Source: Delphinapterus leucas (lineage: Eukaryota; Chordata; Mammalia; Artiodactyla; Monodontidae). Taken from it: 64,000 bases of DNA. This document shows, one piece after another, positions 12,801 through 25,643 of this stretch. The position numbers and the translations under genes were made by a program. Every line of letters begins with the position of its first letter. Within the stretch, counting starts at the first letter, position 1. The DNA lies in assembly GCF_002288925.2 (NCBI RefSeq), contig NW_022098031.1, positions 10,445,251 to 10,509,250 of the forward strand, read 5' to 3'. The notes below the pieces were generated by a model. It was not told the origin of the DNA. It made no database searches and was given only the letters and a program-made list of their open reading frames with translations.

Positions 12801-14647
12801 TTCCCTCTTTTATAACTGTTAGCAGTTGCCTTATGTATTGAGGTGCTCCTATGTTGGGGGCATATATATTTAAATTGTTATATTTATGCAATTTAAATTG
12901 CATATATACTTATATGTTAGATTGTTGATCCCTTGATCATTATGTAGTGTCCTTCCTTGTCTCTTGTAACATTCTTTATTTTAAAGTCTGTTTTATCTGA
13001 TATGAGTATTGCTACTCCAGCTTTCTTTTGATTTCCATTTGCATGGAATATCTTTTTCCATCCCCTTACTTTCAGTCTGTATGTGTCCCTAGGTCTGAAG
13101 TGGGTCTCTTGTAGACAGCATATAGATGGGTCTTGTTTTTGTATCCATTCAGCAAGCCTTTGTCTTTTGGTTGGAGCATTTAATCCATTCACGTTTAAGG
13201 TAATTATCGATACGTATGTTCCTATGACCATTTTCTTAATTGTTTTGGGTTTGTTTTTGTACCTCCTTTTCTTCTCGTGTTTCCCACTTAGAGAAGTTCC
13301 TTTAGCATTTGTTGTAGAGCTGGTTTGGTGGTGATGAATTCTCTTAGCTTTTGCTTGTTTGTAAAGTTTTTGATTTCTCCATTGAATCTGAATGAGATCC
13401 TTGCCGGGTAGAGTAATCTTGGTTGTAGCTTCTTCCTTTCATCACTTTAAGTATATCATGCCACTCCCTCTTGGCTTGTAGAGTTTCTGCTGAGAAATCA
13501 GCTGTTAACCTTAAGGGAGTTCCCTTGTATGTTATTTGTCGTTTTTCCCTTGCTGCTTTCAATAATTTTTCTTTGTCTTTAATTTTTGCCCGTTTGATTA
13601 CTATGTGTCTCGGTGTGTTTCTCCTTGGGTTTATCCTGTTTGGGACTCTGCACTTCCTGCACTTGGGTGGCTATTTCCTTTCCCATGTTAGGGAAGTTTT
13701 CGACTGTAATCTCTTCAGATATTTTCTTGGGTCCTTTCTCTCTCTCTTCTCCTTCTGGGACCCCTATAACGTGAATGTTGTTGCGTTTAATATTGTGCCC
13801 GAGGTCTCTTAGACTGTCTTCATTTCTTTTCATTCTTTTTTCTTTATTCTGTTCCGCAGCAGTGAATTCCACCATTCTGTCTTCCAGGTCACTTATCCGT
13901 TCTTCTGCCTCAGTTATTCTGCTATTGATTCCTTCTAGTGTTTTTTTTTCATTTCAGTTATTGTATTGTTCATCTGTGTTTGTTTGTTCTTTAATTCTTC
14001 TAGATCTTTGTTAAACATTTCTTGCATCTTCTCGATCTTTGCCTCCATTCTTTTTCCGAGGTGCTGGATCATCTTCACTATCATTATTCTGAATTATTTT
14101 TCTGGAAGGTTGCCTATCTCCACTTCATTTAGTTGTTTTTCTGGGGTTTTATCTTTTTCCTTTATCTGGTCCATAGCCCTCTGCGTTTTCATCTTGTCTA
14201 TCTTTCAGTGAATGTGGTTTTTGTTCCACACAGGCTGCAGGATTGTAGTTCTTCTTGCTTCTGCTGTCTGCCCTCTGGTGGATGAGGCTATCTAAGAGGC
14301 TTGTGCAAGCTTCCTGATGGGCGGGACTGCCTTGCCTGTAGTTTTTGAATAGAGAGCAGTTAGGGGACAAACTGGTACATCAGTTGGCAAACCAATTTGA
14401 GATTTGCATACCAAAGGGGGCAGATGATAGCTTTAACTTCTCTAACCATACTCATGGGATCCTGTCAACCTCCTCCTTCCTTTTCCACTTCTCCCAAGGG
14501 GAGACAGAAAAAATCTCAACACCAGAAATGGGACATGGCAAGCTTGGGACACAGGTTCACATTTCTCTGATATTTTCCATCTCTTAGGTGACTGAAGCAG
14601 TGCTGCATAGTGGTTAAGAACAGAGCTGGCTCTGAATAGACTGTCCT

Positions 14648-14852
14648 GCACCATGCCTTGTTACTTTGGTTCTCAAACTTTAGCATGCGTGAAGATCCCC
14701 TGGAGAGCTTGTTAAGACACAAACTGCTGGTTCTCCCCCTGAGAGTCTCTGACTCAGCACCTAGGGGTGGAGCCTGAGAATGTGCATTTCTAACAAGTTC
14801 CCAGGTGACACTGATGATGGTGGTCCTGGGACTACACGTTGAGAACCATGGC
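14648..14852. mobile_element. MER5A-like hAT DNA transposon fossil
   Basis: Starts ggttctcaaactttagcatg and ends cgttgagaacca, with gtgcatttctaacaagttcc between; this is the MER5A consensus pattern with hAT-type inverted ends. Confidence 0.85.
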
Positions 14853-15816
14853 CTTATGAGCTTCCCTAAGATGGCATCCACCTGTGTGAAAGGATAATCT
14901 TTGTGCCTACCACTTGTGGTTTCAGGGCTAAGTGAATATATGTAAAATGTCTGAGCTGTGAGTCACACTACCGTGCAATGCAAGCACAGCCAAACTGGAG
15001 ACTTTTGTCCCTGTTTTGTTTGCGTCTGTTTTGTTTTTGTCGTGAGCCACTTAGCAGGAACCTCTTCCTCCACCTCCAAGCCCAAGGACACATGACTTTG
15101 GAGACTGAGTGTTTAACCTGACTGCAGTTATTGCAATTTTTCAGCTCTTCTGGGACATTATTTGAAATAGGGCTTTGCGTGCTGTGTTCAGCTCTTTGTG
15201 TGTGTGGTAATGGGAGCATACCTAAGTGAGACTGAAGTTTTGGTGTCAGATCATTGGCTTCTTTTTAGAGAAGGCAGGAGGAATTCGCCAGCCTTACATC
15301 AGCCTTGCCAATGGAGTTGTTATTCCCACTATGTACGAGGTCACAAACTCATGCATTGAGAAAGCTCCCCCAAGGTTTGACTTAGGTCCAAGGGTAATTG
15401 TAAGGACACAAAGAGAAATATGGAAGTCTAGTAAACAACTGATCCATCTCCCTGGAGATCGGAGCCTGGTGGGTGGGATCATGAATACAACCAGCCTCAT
15501 CGACACTGCAGCTCTGCTCCTGGGACCGGGCCACCCACGCAGCGTCTCCGCTTCTCTCTGGGCATGTCCCACTGAAACTCTGGGAGTAGAGAGAGTCTGA
15601 TGGGGTCGTTATGCCAACACTCAGTATGGACCGTCCCCGTAAGGTAGCCCTCGATTCGGGTGTCTTGCTCTGGCTCAATCGTCAAAGCCACGTAGCAGCC
15701 TGGAACTTGCTCCAGGCGCAAATTATGGCCACGCCATGCTGAAAGAACTGCCGGAGAACTTTCCACCCAGGGTGGGGTTGGCCCTGGACTACCTAGTACT
15801 TTCAGGGAGATTGAGG

Positions 15817-16005
15817 CAGCCTGGCGTCATCAGAAGAACACAGATATTGGAATCAGACAGACCTGAGTTTGAACCCTGGTTCTTCCACTTAAATCAATGA
15901 ATTGTGGATATCACCCACCACACAGAGGTATTGTAAAGATCAAGTATTATACAGTGTGCGGCGTACTGCCCGGCACAGTGTCTGAACTTAATAAATGATA
16001 AGATT
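15817..16005. repeat. MIR SINE
   Basis: Contains gaatcagacagacctgagtt and gaaccctggttcttccactt, the MIR tRNA-like/core region, and a diverged tail ending in ttaataaatgataag. Confidence 0.75.
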
Positions 16006-16539
16006 TGGTATTTTACTTTTTAAAAACTGGAAAGACGGAAAAGTGAGGGGAAAAAAAAAGTACTTGGCTTTATCATCCTATCACTTAGCCCCTTATTACT
16101 GACAATGTGCAGTTTTCAGTTCTTGTAGGGACTTGCCCATTATTTCATTTAAGGCTTTATATGCTTTGGATCTGTTTTCTTCCATGGTATTTTTTTACTG
16201 AACAGTCTGTTTTATATGGTTGTAGTTAAATAATTATGCATTCTGATTTCTTTCACATGATAAAGTAGTTTTACATTATAAATTCTGTACGTAATTTGAG
16301 TGGACATGCTGTAATTTACATAAAATTACTTGGAGTTGGACACCTAACGATGGAACATTGTTGAATAAATGGTGCTGCATTTGTGTAATAAAATACTAAG
16401 CAGCCATTTATAAAGAATGTAGTCAAAGTCTATTTGTTAATATAGAAACATGTTCATGATTATATGGAAAATGAGATGATTTTACCTCAAGATCCACTGC
16501 CTCCCAAATCTATCTGGATATTCACTGCCTCAAGATCAG

Positions 16540-16680
16540 CAGCTTTCAAACTTCAGTGGGCCTCAGAATCACCAAGGGAGCCTGTTAAGTGCAGGTTGGG
16601 GCCCTCCCCCTAGACTTTGATTTAGGAGATGAGGATCAGGGATTGGTGCTTTTCCAAGGATCCCGGCAATTCTGATGTGG
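16540..16680. mobile_element. MER5-like hAT fragment
   Basis: ctttcaaacttcagtgggcc, cagaatcacc and later ttctgatg match the MER5 layout in diverged form. Partial. Confidence 0.6.
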
Positions 16681-18251
16681 GAATGACACTCCCCCCATTT
16701 CTACCTGTTGAAGCTGTACTGCATTTACCAAGCTTCTCCTTCTGCTTTCTCCTGAACGCCTGGAGCGTTGTTTCCTTGCCTCGTGGATCTCTGTGAAGCC
16801 TTCTGAATTGTAAGACTTTTCCTGGTCCTACAAGCAAACTCAGTTGGGCACCATGTCACATCCCTGGGCTTTGTTTGTGTCAAGCTCTGAGTGGGTTCCT
16901 GGCTATAGATACTGAAATCCTGGCATCCAGGTTTTGTTTACTTTGTAGTGAAGAGAAAGTGGCCGAGCATTTCAGAACTCTTGAGCACACCTGGTATTAG
17001 CAGGAACTTTGAGGAATAAAGGCAGCCTGTCCAACCTTGGCAGAGAAAAATCTTATTTAAATTACCCTCACCTTGGCAATCAAGCTGTGAAAAGTCAGTA
17101 GTTTGTCCTTTGTGCATTTACTCTGGTCTAAGCCAGAGATCAGTGTTCGTTGGAGAGGCTGGTTAAAAAACTTCAAGAGGCTTGTCATTCCTGGTGAATA
17201 TCTCCAGGTTTTCATTCTCAGACTTTGTGCCATGGAGGTTATTCAAGGGAAGTTTCTCATCTTGCGGTTTACTTAGGGGCCATTCGAGCCAAAATTGAGA
17301 TTGAGTTACCACCCAAGTTCTTCTTCACTTAGGTTTTATTTTGATTTCCCTCCTTCCTTAAACCAAATAATATTGGATACGCATGTCGAGTCAGGTTTTT
17401 CTTGTCTTACACTATCTTTTATATTACAGGTCAGCTGTTGCAAATGCAGAGTTAGAAATATAACAACTAGTAAACATTATGTTGAGATGATACTGAATTT
17501 TTTCCTTTGTTTGTGAGGGAACTAGGCCATAGTCTGTATAAATCTGTGGTTATTCTAAGTTTAAAAGCATTAATAGCTACAGAAAAGAATTCCCCAGAAG
17601 GAAACTAAAGAGCCAGGATTAATAGAAAAAAAGCTCAGAAAAACCTCTCCCTTGCTTCACGTGAAAATATTAACTTGGTAGATTTGAAGCCCTAGATGAC
17701 CTGAGAATTGGTACTATTGGGGGATGAAAGGTTCTGGTTGATGACAGCAGTTCTGGCGGGAAATCACTGGATGGATTGTACTTGTCCACGTGACTCACTC
17801 GGAGTCGTTCTTCAGAACTCGATTTAGAAGTCAGCTCTAAAACCCTGCATCTGTAAAGCTTTATGTGATCCCACTCCTTGGGAAAAGTTCCTCGTTTATT
17901 CTACAGCCACAGCAGTACCTTATACACACTCTAAGGTCGTATGTGTCACAGTCTAGTGTAATGATGTTTGCACGCTGCTGTTCTCCACGAGACCAGAAAC
18001 TCACTGGGCGTAGAGTGTGACTTATTTGTAGGGTCTAATCACCTGGTTAAATGCCTGGATATAGTGGTACTAAATAAATGGATGTGTAAATGAATGATGT
18101 GAGTGTGCTGCACTGAACAGGTGGCACCAATCAGATAGACTGCCTTTTGGGGGTGTTTTCTGACAATTTCTGCAGTTACTAAATTTAAAGCGTCACCCTG
18201 TCAAGACGAATTTCCCTATAATTGTTAGAATAAATTAAGAATAAATGGTGA

Positions 18252-18569
18252 GGGCTTCCCTGGTGACGCAGTGGTTGAGAATCCACCTGCCAATGCAGGG
18301 GACACAGGTTCGAGCGCTGGTCCAGGCAGATCCCACATGCCACAGAGCAACAAAGCCCGTGCGCCACAACTACTGAGGCCTGTGCACACAGAGCCCGTGC
18401 TCTGCAGAGGGAGGGGCCACCGCAGTGAGAGGCCCGCGCGCCGCAGCGAGGGGTAGCCCCCACTCACCGCAGCTGGGAAAAAGCCCGCGTGTGGCGGCAA
18501 AAACCCAACACAGCCAAAAATAAAATAAATTTATTTTTAAAAAACCAACAAAAACCTTTCTTAAAAAAC
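18252..18569 (+). mobile_element. CHR-type SINE, long form
   Basis: Head gggcttccctggtgacgcag and an A-rich tail. Flanking duplication aataaatggtga at 18240-18251 and aataaatgatga at 18570-18581 (one mismatch). Confidence 0.92.
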
Positions 18570-18924
18570 AATAAATGATGAAAAAGACAAGTCCAGTATC
18601 TGCTTCTCCCTGGATTCCTTATGGCAACTGGGTATTCCCCAGCCCATTGGACCCCCCCCCCCCCAGGTTGAAGGAGCTACACCTGAAATTCTGCAGAAAT
18701 CTGCTCAACGTTAGCCCATGAGCTGCTGTTAAACTCCTTTCCTGGGTACTTGAATTCCACAGAAGGCTTAGCTGTCACAGATATGTGAACTTTGTATCTA
18801 GGTGCTAGATATCAAATATTTACCCAATCTCTAATTTTAAAGTGTTTGTATTAAAAGAGCCAGATGATTTTAGAATCGAAAGAAACCTCTTCATTTTATG
18901 GATTAGGACACCAACCTTCTTGTG

Positions 18925-19040
18925 AGACAGGCAGTTTTCGTTAGTGGCAGAAGCCCTAGAGTTGAGTCACATAGGCCAGGATTCAGGTCTTGGCTGTGGG
19001 GCTCAAATCACAGCCTCTTACTGGCTGTGTGATCATAAGC
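18925..19040. repeat. MIR fragment
   Basis: gccaggattcaggtcttggc and cttactggctgtgtgatcat match the MIR core (ctgtgtgacc block). Confidence 0.6.
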
Positions 19041-19042
19041 AG

Positions 19043-19064
19043 TTTATTTATTTATTTATTTATT
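19043..19064. repeat. (TTTA)n simple repeat
   Basis: About five and a half TTTA units next to the MIR fragment. Confidence 0.9.
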
Positions 19065-19843
19065 GAAGGTCAGTGTTTTCATTTGTAAAGTCTGGTGAAA
19101 AATCCATCTCCCTGGGTCAGGACAAGGGATTGCCTCAGGTAACGTGAACCAGAGATGCAATGGTAATATCTGCCCCGAGCAGATGTTCAACAATCTTGAG
19201 TCTCTGTCCTCCCTTGCCCAAATCACACCATTTATGGCAGAGTTAGGACTTAGAAGTCTCCCTTGAGGCATTGTTAGGATGGCTTGTGCTTCCCGGCTTA
19301 CGTGGCAGGACTCATGCCCATCAAGGACACTCATTGCTGAGGGGCTGTGTTACATGAGCACTTGAATATGACAAGACTCAGGATTTACTGTAAAAAACAA
19401 TCTCCCTTCTGAGTTACATATTTTCTTGCTGTTGCTTTCTTCACTTTCCTTGCACTGAGAGTTATGGCACCCTCCCTATCAACTATCAGTAATGATTTTG
19501 TGTAATTGTGTGAATTAGCAAGATCACTTCTATAAAACACCAGAAACTCAGAGCAAACTATATAAACATTTTGGAAAAATAAGACCTACATAGCCTAATA
19601 AGTCTTTGATTTTAAAAAGTCACATTCTAGAATAAGAACTTAAATATTTGTGCTAAATTGAAAGGGTTTTGGAAACTGAAAGTGTTTTAAGCAAGGAAAC
19701 ATTAGTCACATGAACTGAGGTGGTTGTGAAACATTCGTCAGGTGGGAGAAGCAGCATCATTTGTTCACTGTTCTCATTTTCCCAGAGTTCCTTCATCATT
19801 TCAAAAGACAACTCATTTTTCTATACCCTTCTTCCCTGTAAAG

Positions 19844-19941
19844 GCAGAAACCTGTGGGTTCTTATTGTGGGACGCTTTCCAAAGGAACACAGAATCGGGA
19901 TTCCAGAATTCAAATACGTGGCAAATATGCATGGAGATGAG
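19844..19941 (+). CDS. CPM: CPM coding exon, residues 54-86 (first zinc ligands)
   Basis: Carboxypeptidase M, a GPI-anchored M14 zinc carboxypeptidase that removes C-terminal Arg or Lys from extracellular peptides such as kinins. The exon reads GRNLW...VGRFPKEHR...YVANMHGDE. The HxxE at its end gives zinc ligands His83 and Glu86 of the precursor (His66/Glu69 of the mature enzyme). The acceptor is a pyrimidine tract ending in gtaaag and the donor is gtatgt. It starts in phase 1, taking one G from the previous exon, and ends on a codon boundary. The open frame continues into both flanking introns, so the splice sites rather than the frame set the limits. I did not find the upstream exon with the signal peptide in the preceding 19.8 kb. 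Identification from family knowledge is very secure. Confidence 0.95.
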
Positions 19942-20414
19942 GTATGTATATGGCTTGAATATCTGACATGTCACCAGAGAAGCTTCCCCTCGGGTCTCTT
20001 GTGCTCTGTCTAAATGCAAAGGAAGCAGCAGACACTGTAGCAAAGAATCTGGAAAGGTCTTCCGGTGAGGCCTTCTGAGAGGATTGAAGGAACCAGGTCC
20101 CAAAAACCAGCACAGCCATCTGGTTGTTTACCCAGTGCCCTGTGCAGGTAACTGGAACTTTTTTTGTTTGCGGTCTGGAAGAACAACAGTGCCCCAGCTC
20201 TGGACTGCCAGCAAGTCCCCGAACTCCTGCCTGTGTTGGTTTTCCCCATCTCCTGCTCAGCATCGAGGTGACCCAGCAGAGGAGCAATATTCTATTTGAA
20301 CTAAAACAATCAGATCCCAACTAGCTATCCAGACTCCTAGGAGCTGGCGTTTTGAATGCTTTTGTCACTTTCTCTTAATCTAACACTTAGCGTTTCCAAT
20401 GCTTAAGTTTAGAG

Positions 20415-20762
20415 CAGCGGTCCCCAACCTTTCTGGCACCAGGGACCGGTTTCATGGAAGACAGTTATTCCACAGACCGGAAGGAGGCGGGGAATGGTTT
20501 CGGGATGATTCCAGCGCATTACATTTATTGTGCACTTTATTTCTATTATTATTACATTGTAATATATAATGAAATAATTAAACAACTCACCATAATGCTG
20601 ACAGGAGGTGGAGCTCAGGCGGTAATGCGAGCGATGGGCAGCGGCTGTAAATACAGATGAAGCTTTGCTCGCTTGCCCGCTGCTCACCTCCTGTTGTGCG
20701 GCCCGGCTCCTAACAGGCTGCGGACCGGTGCCAGTCCTCGGCCCAGGGTTGGGGGATCCCTG
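20415..20762. mobile_element. hAT-superfamily non-autonomous DNA transposon
   Basis: Imperfect inverted ends: cagcggtccccaacc at the left, and the right end reverse-complements to cagggatcccccaacc. An 8-bp duplication gtttagag (20407-20414) / gtttagac (20763-20770) with one mismatch fits hAT insertion. No transposase frame. I cannot fix the family name. Confidence 0.82.
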
Positions 20763-22689
20763 GTTTAGACCATCAAGCTTGGGGCTCTGTCATCCCCATC
20801 ATTCAACAAACCCTTAAATTCCATCATGATGTCTTGCCTCTTTTCCAACTTACTGGGGATCAACTCTCTTTTTATTTTGTTTTGTTTATGTTATTTATTT
20901 TATGTTTTGCAAAATACCCTTTACCACACCTGCCTGCCCAGCCATTCTTGCCAGGCATTTGCAGATGCTCCTCTCCATTTCTCACCTTTCTTCCTCAGAG
21001 TATTTTGAGACTATGACAACTGCAGGGTCTTCTGTTCCCCAGAACCCCACACAACTGGGCAATACAGTGGGAGGGAAAGATAGTGCCTAGTCTTGACAGT
21101 AAAGAAAATTGACGTAGGAATATCAAACACACTTAACTTTAAGGAATGTCAAAGAACAGGAATATTCCTATAAGTATAACCTGCTGACTTGCTACGACAC
21201 TTCCAGGTCTGCAGTAGCGTGGGTGGCATGCACTGCTCGAACGATGGGCTTCCTGTCCCGGCTTAACCCTCCCCAACCCCAAGCTTTCTAGGAACAGGCT
21301 CCACCCCACATGACACACACACATTCTGCCCTTCCTAGGCACGCTGCTCAACCCGCCCTGGTCCTGCCGAGCCAGGGGACTTCTTGTCACTGGAGCTCAG
21401 ATGCAAACACTTGCCTTTGAGAGAGTGGTTGGTCTTTGAACCTGATTTGGGGGTGGATGGAAATTACTTTTTTAGGCATAGTGGGCTTTGCTCGAAAAGG
21501 CTTGATATTGCTGGGAGTCTGACCATAGTTGTTTTTAACAAAACAACTATTCATGACAGACAGCAGCCCAGACTTCCTTTCTCTTTCGCTATCTAGTCAA
21601 TTGATCGAGGTCCTGTGGGATCCATTTTTAATGAGACACTGACTCCAGTAGTTTATTTATTGAATTCCTGGCGTTTCAGAGGTTGCAGCCTGATGCTTAG
21701 AAGTTAATCCTCTCAGTTGAAACTTCCAAAGAAAAGCAAGAGTCCTTCCTCTCACTCACCCCTGAATTCACTGGTACTTTCCCAAATTTCTGACATCTTG
21801 CCTTCCATGTAGTTAATGTATCCCATCAAATCGGGCTCTCTCATTCACTGTGATTCTTTGAGGAATGCTAAGGACTGAGGTGGCTCAGAGGGAAAAGTCC
21901 CAGTGTGTTTCGGGTGTGGGAACCTGAAGTCCTGCTATCCCCTGTGTGTCCCAGCTGGTAGCAGTATCTGGCGGCTCTGGGGGCCATTGAGAAACTTATT
22001 ATCCTGAATTTAGATCTTGTATGTTCTGTCCTCCTGGAGCCACTAGGAGCTGGGGAAAGTGATGGCGTAACCCAGGAGCCAAAGGGTCACTTGGATTAGA
22101 AGGTTTAATCACCCTACTCATCCTTCTTCTCTTAGACCTTTTGGAATTGAAAGAGCATTTTCAAGAACCCACTATTAAAAAGCAACATAGATAACATTTG
22201 GGGGCAGTAGTTCTTAACCTTCTTTGGTTGGATTCCTTGCTATTCTGGCACAAACTTTGAATGCTGATCTCAGGGTCCATGGATCTTCTAGGAGTTTGTG
22301 GATCTCACGTGGAGAAGCCCAGCAGGGGTCATATATGTACCGAGTAGTGTGGTGGACAGAATTGACTATGGTATTTTTTAAATGTTTCCTCTTTTCCCTG
22401 GACCCCACCTCAGCACCATCAGGAAGACCCAGTTATGTTGATCACACACACCATTTTCCCCCCATGAATTTTCACCTACTTCGTGATGCCTTCTTTTAGA
22501 ATTGGGTCTTTATTAAAGTAAAAATAACCTGTTATTATTACAAAATCAACATACGTACATCTTAGAAGAAATACAAGCAAAAAGAAAACATTGTATACTG
22601 ACCTTCTACAAATTAGGACTGTCGATTCCTTATCATTTATCCTTCCAGATATTTTTGTGTGTGCAGTTGCACCAAATGAGCGATGCTAA

Positions 22690-23000
22690 TTTGCTCTTTG
22701 TAACATTTTTCAGTTAATACAAGCTACCCTTTCATGTCAGTAAATGTTTATCCTATCTTTACCTTATATCCCATGTTCTAGTTTCTCCAGTTGTCCTCAA
22801 AATGTCCCCCAAAGTGTCCGTTCAAAATTCTGTCCAAGATTATGCATCATATGTGGTTGACATATCCCTTGAATCTCCTTTAATCTAGCATATAAAGAAT
22901 CTTTTCATGACGCTAGACTTAAGCAAGAACGTTGATCCATTGTGTGTCCTGCAGAACGTCCCTCAGTTTGGATTGTTTCCTTCCTTATAATATCATCGAT
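22690..23000 (-). mobile_element. Ancient L1M-type fragment
   Basis: Diverged sequence (agtttctccagttgtcctca, ggttgacatatcccttgaat) resembling the L1M 3' UTR segment also seen at 1925-2480. Ends uncertain. Confidence 0.45.
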
Positions 23001-25643
23001 TTTGTGCCTCTCATCCCTCTATTTACTTCAAACTGGAAGTTAAATCTAAAGGTTTGTGGGATTCAGGTGAAACATTTTTGGCTACTGTGTATCTTCGGAA
23101 TCGCGAAGGTGGGTGACTTTGGCTGGTGCTGAAGGTCCAGGCTGATTAGCCTGGCTACATCCGGAATGCATGAAGCACACTGAGAGGAGCAAAATCTACT
23201 TGAAACAGCCCATTTTCAGGTGAGAATTGTTACAAGAGAATGAAGTCAAACCTCCTCTGGTTTTGTATGATATTCCTCTTGTTCTCAGTCACCTTGTCAT
23301 GAGCTCATGTCCTCACGATGCTGCATCGATCAGGCTGGCAAGTTCCCCTCCATACAGTACTAGCCAACAAGAAAAGAGTAACAGTAACCAACATTTACTG
23401 AGCATGGGCTACGCTAAGTGCTTTGTGGGCGGCCTTTCTTTTGCTCACTTCTGCAGAAGGCATGTTTGTTAGTGCGTTGACCAGGAAGGGAATGCAGGTT
23501 TCTGTTGGTCCTCTGGGCCTGCATCAGAGCCTGAGCAGTGAGCCTTTCCCAGCTATGGCTCTGCCTCCTTGACCCCCTCCACTGCCTTTGGAACGTTCTG
23601 TTTTTACTGTTTTCCTTTTTACATATAGATCTATGATCTATCTCAAATTAATTTTTGTTTGGATGGATTCCCAGTTGTTCCAGCCCCATTTGATTAGAAG
23701 ATTTGGGCTCGTTCACCGTGTGAAAGCGTAGCAAACTCTTAGAGTAAGACTGGAGTGAGCATCTCCGTGTCACTTTTCTCTGTCCCTGTCTCATGCCTGC
23801 TGCCCGCCTCTCCTCCCTGATTGCTGGGGAGTCACACGGGGGAGCCGACGGAAAGAGCACCCGCCGCCCTTGTCACCTGCTGTTCATGCTTTTTCAGAGT
23901 GAGGGAGACATTTCTGAGCTTCTAACTTTTCTCATTTTAGTAGGACTAGCAGGTGTTTTCCTGGTTTATCCAGGTTCTTGTTTGTACACACATCAGCGTG
24001 CGGAATTGTAGAAGCCCCAGTCCCGGGTGTCATTCACACAGGCTCCTAAGCAGTGTGCGCACACCTGACATCCAACCCTTGTTATTCATTGGGAGGGATG
24101 AGACCAGAGGTCCCTGGGCGGGGCTCTCTGCCCTTCCCCTGCTCCACAAATATTCACATCGTTTGGGAGCGGGGTCTTTGTTCCCCTCGCCCTCCTCTGA
24201 CACCTCATTCTGCTACTGGCTGGCTTTGTAGTAAACTATTACCCATAATCTAAAATCAGAGCTTTAATGAACGCTGGGACCATCCCCTGGAAATGGAAAC
24301 ATCTAGTACCCTCAGCCTAAATGTGGGTGCAGGAGAGAAGCCTGGAAAATCACTCCTTGCTCCTTCCTCGAGCCCTCCCTGTTCTATGTTTTGTGCCTAT
24401 CTGCCATCCCATGTTTTAAAATTTTTGCAGGAAAGAAAATTTTATATCTGGGCAATCTCTAGATTGTTAAGACATCTCTAATCCCTGTCTAATGGAAATA
24501 TCCAAGTGAGGCATGACTATGTGTTTAAAAAGTCAGGTGCCTGGAATTTTAAGCTAATCCAGGAGCAGGCAAAGTGCAGGTGAGAGGTTGGGTCCACAGG
24601 TTCCCTTGACTGCAGGGCCCATGGTCTTTAAGTATGGGGGGAGGTATTCAGTCTGTGTCTGTTAAGCATAACTGAATTGCCAATTCTGATTCTTTTTTTT
24701 TTCTAGAGTTTTTTTTTTTTAAGTTTCTGTTTCTTAAACATCAATGAATTATTTTTCCTATGAATGGTTTATTTGGGTATAGAGTTCTGAAATACCCACA
24801 TCACACTTAGAATTTCACATTTGGTGGCATTAATTTATAGTTTATTGGATTCCAGATACATAATGGAGAGGAAAAACTGCAAAAATATGGATAATACTGA
24901 TCATATTTTTCAACCCAAAAATAAAGGCTAAATGGTTTTTTGCACACCTTCTAGGTATAAGAGACATTTAGACAGTAGTTTGTATGTCTAAATGTCTATA
25001 TTTAGAGGGTATTTTAATGTTCTACCTGAACAACAGGACATAATATCCAGGATTGTGCCTATCCTGGAAGATCTTGGGCTGTGTAGTCAACATGCAATAG
25101 AGGTTCCAAACTTACTAAAACAAGACAAAACAAAGCTTGCCACTTCTCAAGTTGAGGGGTGGGGGTGGGGGTCAGTCAGGGTCGGTCAGGCCATTGTAAT
25201 ATGTGTGAACACTGTCAGGAGAGCACAGGTGAGGAGAGTTAAAGGACCACCTAGGTAGGTCATGGAACCCAGACTTGGGGAGGCCACAGAAAAGTGTGCT
25301 AGATAATGTAATATTAGGCTAATATTTGAAGATGAAGGATTTAGCTAGGCATTAAGACAAATGAATTAAGTCTGTTACCTACCATGTGGAGCCCCAGAAG
25401 CTGCACTACAGTGTAGCATTTCAAGACTCCACGATTAGGAGAGCTGAAGTGTTGGTACTGCCCTCTAATTCACTCTCGTACAATACACTACCCAGCTGTG
25501 GATTGTTGCTTCAAAATTGTTTTCCAATTGTTCTTAGAAGTGCTAGAACATTGATTTTTATCTGTCTAACAAATTCCCACTTGACTGAATTGAAGAAAAA
25601 CTGATAGAGAATTTATTTTCTGCTTTCTGGGTTCTTGCCATCT

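Larger units (their letters stand above)
8569..14331 (-). mobile_element. Nearly complete LINE-1 (L1), antisense, 5'-truncated
   Basis: Reading on the - strand from 14331: remnant 5' UTR, ORF1 pieces (about 14150-13344), ORF2 endonuclease pieces (13231-12049), reverse transcriptase pieces with the FADD motif (10571-11605), Cys-rich C-terminal pieces (9068-9562), 3' UTR and an A/T-rich tail. ORF1 and ORF2 are broken by frameshifts and stops, so it cannot make its proteins. It lacks the ~800 bp of 5' UTR seen in the L1 at 47934-53748. Two SINEs are nested in it (8642-8844, 9566-9886). An 11-bp duplication flanks it. Confidence 0.93.
14343..19843. other. 5' intron segment before the first exon in the window
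   Basis: Contains MER5-like pieces, MIR pieces, one SINE and unrecognised sequence. The block 15220-15800 is relatively GC-rich with overlapping open frames on both strands but shows no domain that I recognise. I looked for the preceding CPM coding exon here and did not find it. Confidence 0.5.

Noticed and set aside
9068..13231. Long - strand frames with reverse transcriptase and endonuclease motifs, read as genes
   Set aside because: They are frameshifted pieces of L1 ORF2 within one retrotransposon and are listed as that element. The same applies to 48216-51618 and 41502-44286.
1..19843. Upstream CPM exon with the signal peptide
   Set aside because: Expected before 19844, but no matching coding stretch ending in ...K-G with a donor was found by eye. 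It probably lies beyond the window; a very short exon could have been missed.
19720..20013. 97-codon frame as a stand-alone gene
   Set aside because: Only 19844-19941 matches CPM; the rest is intron read-through on both sides of good splice sites.
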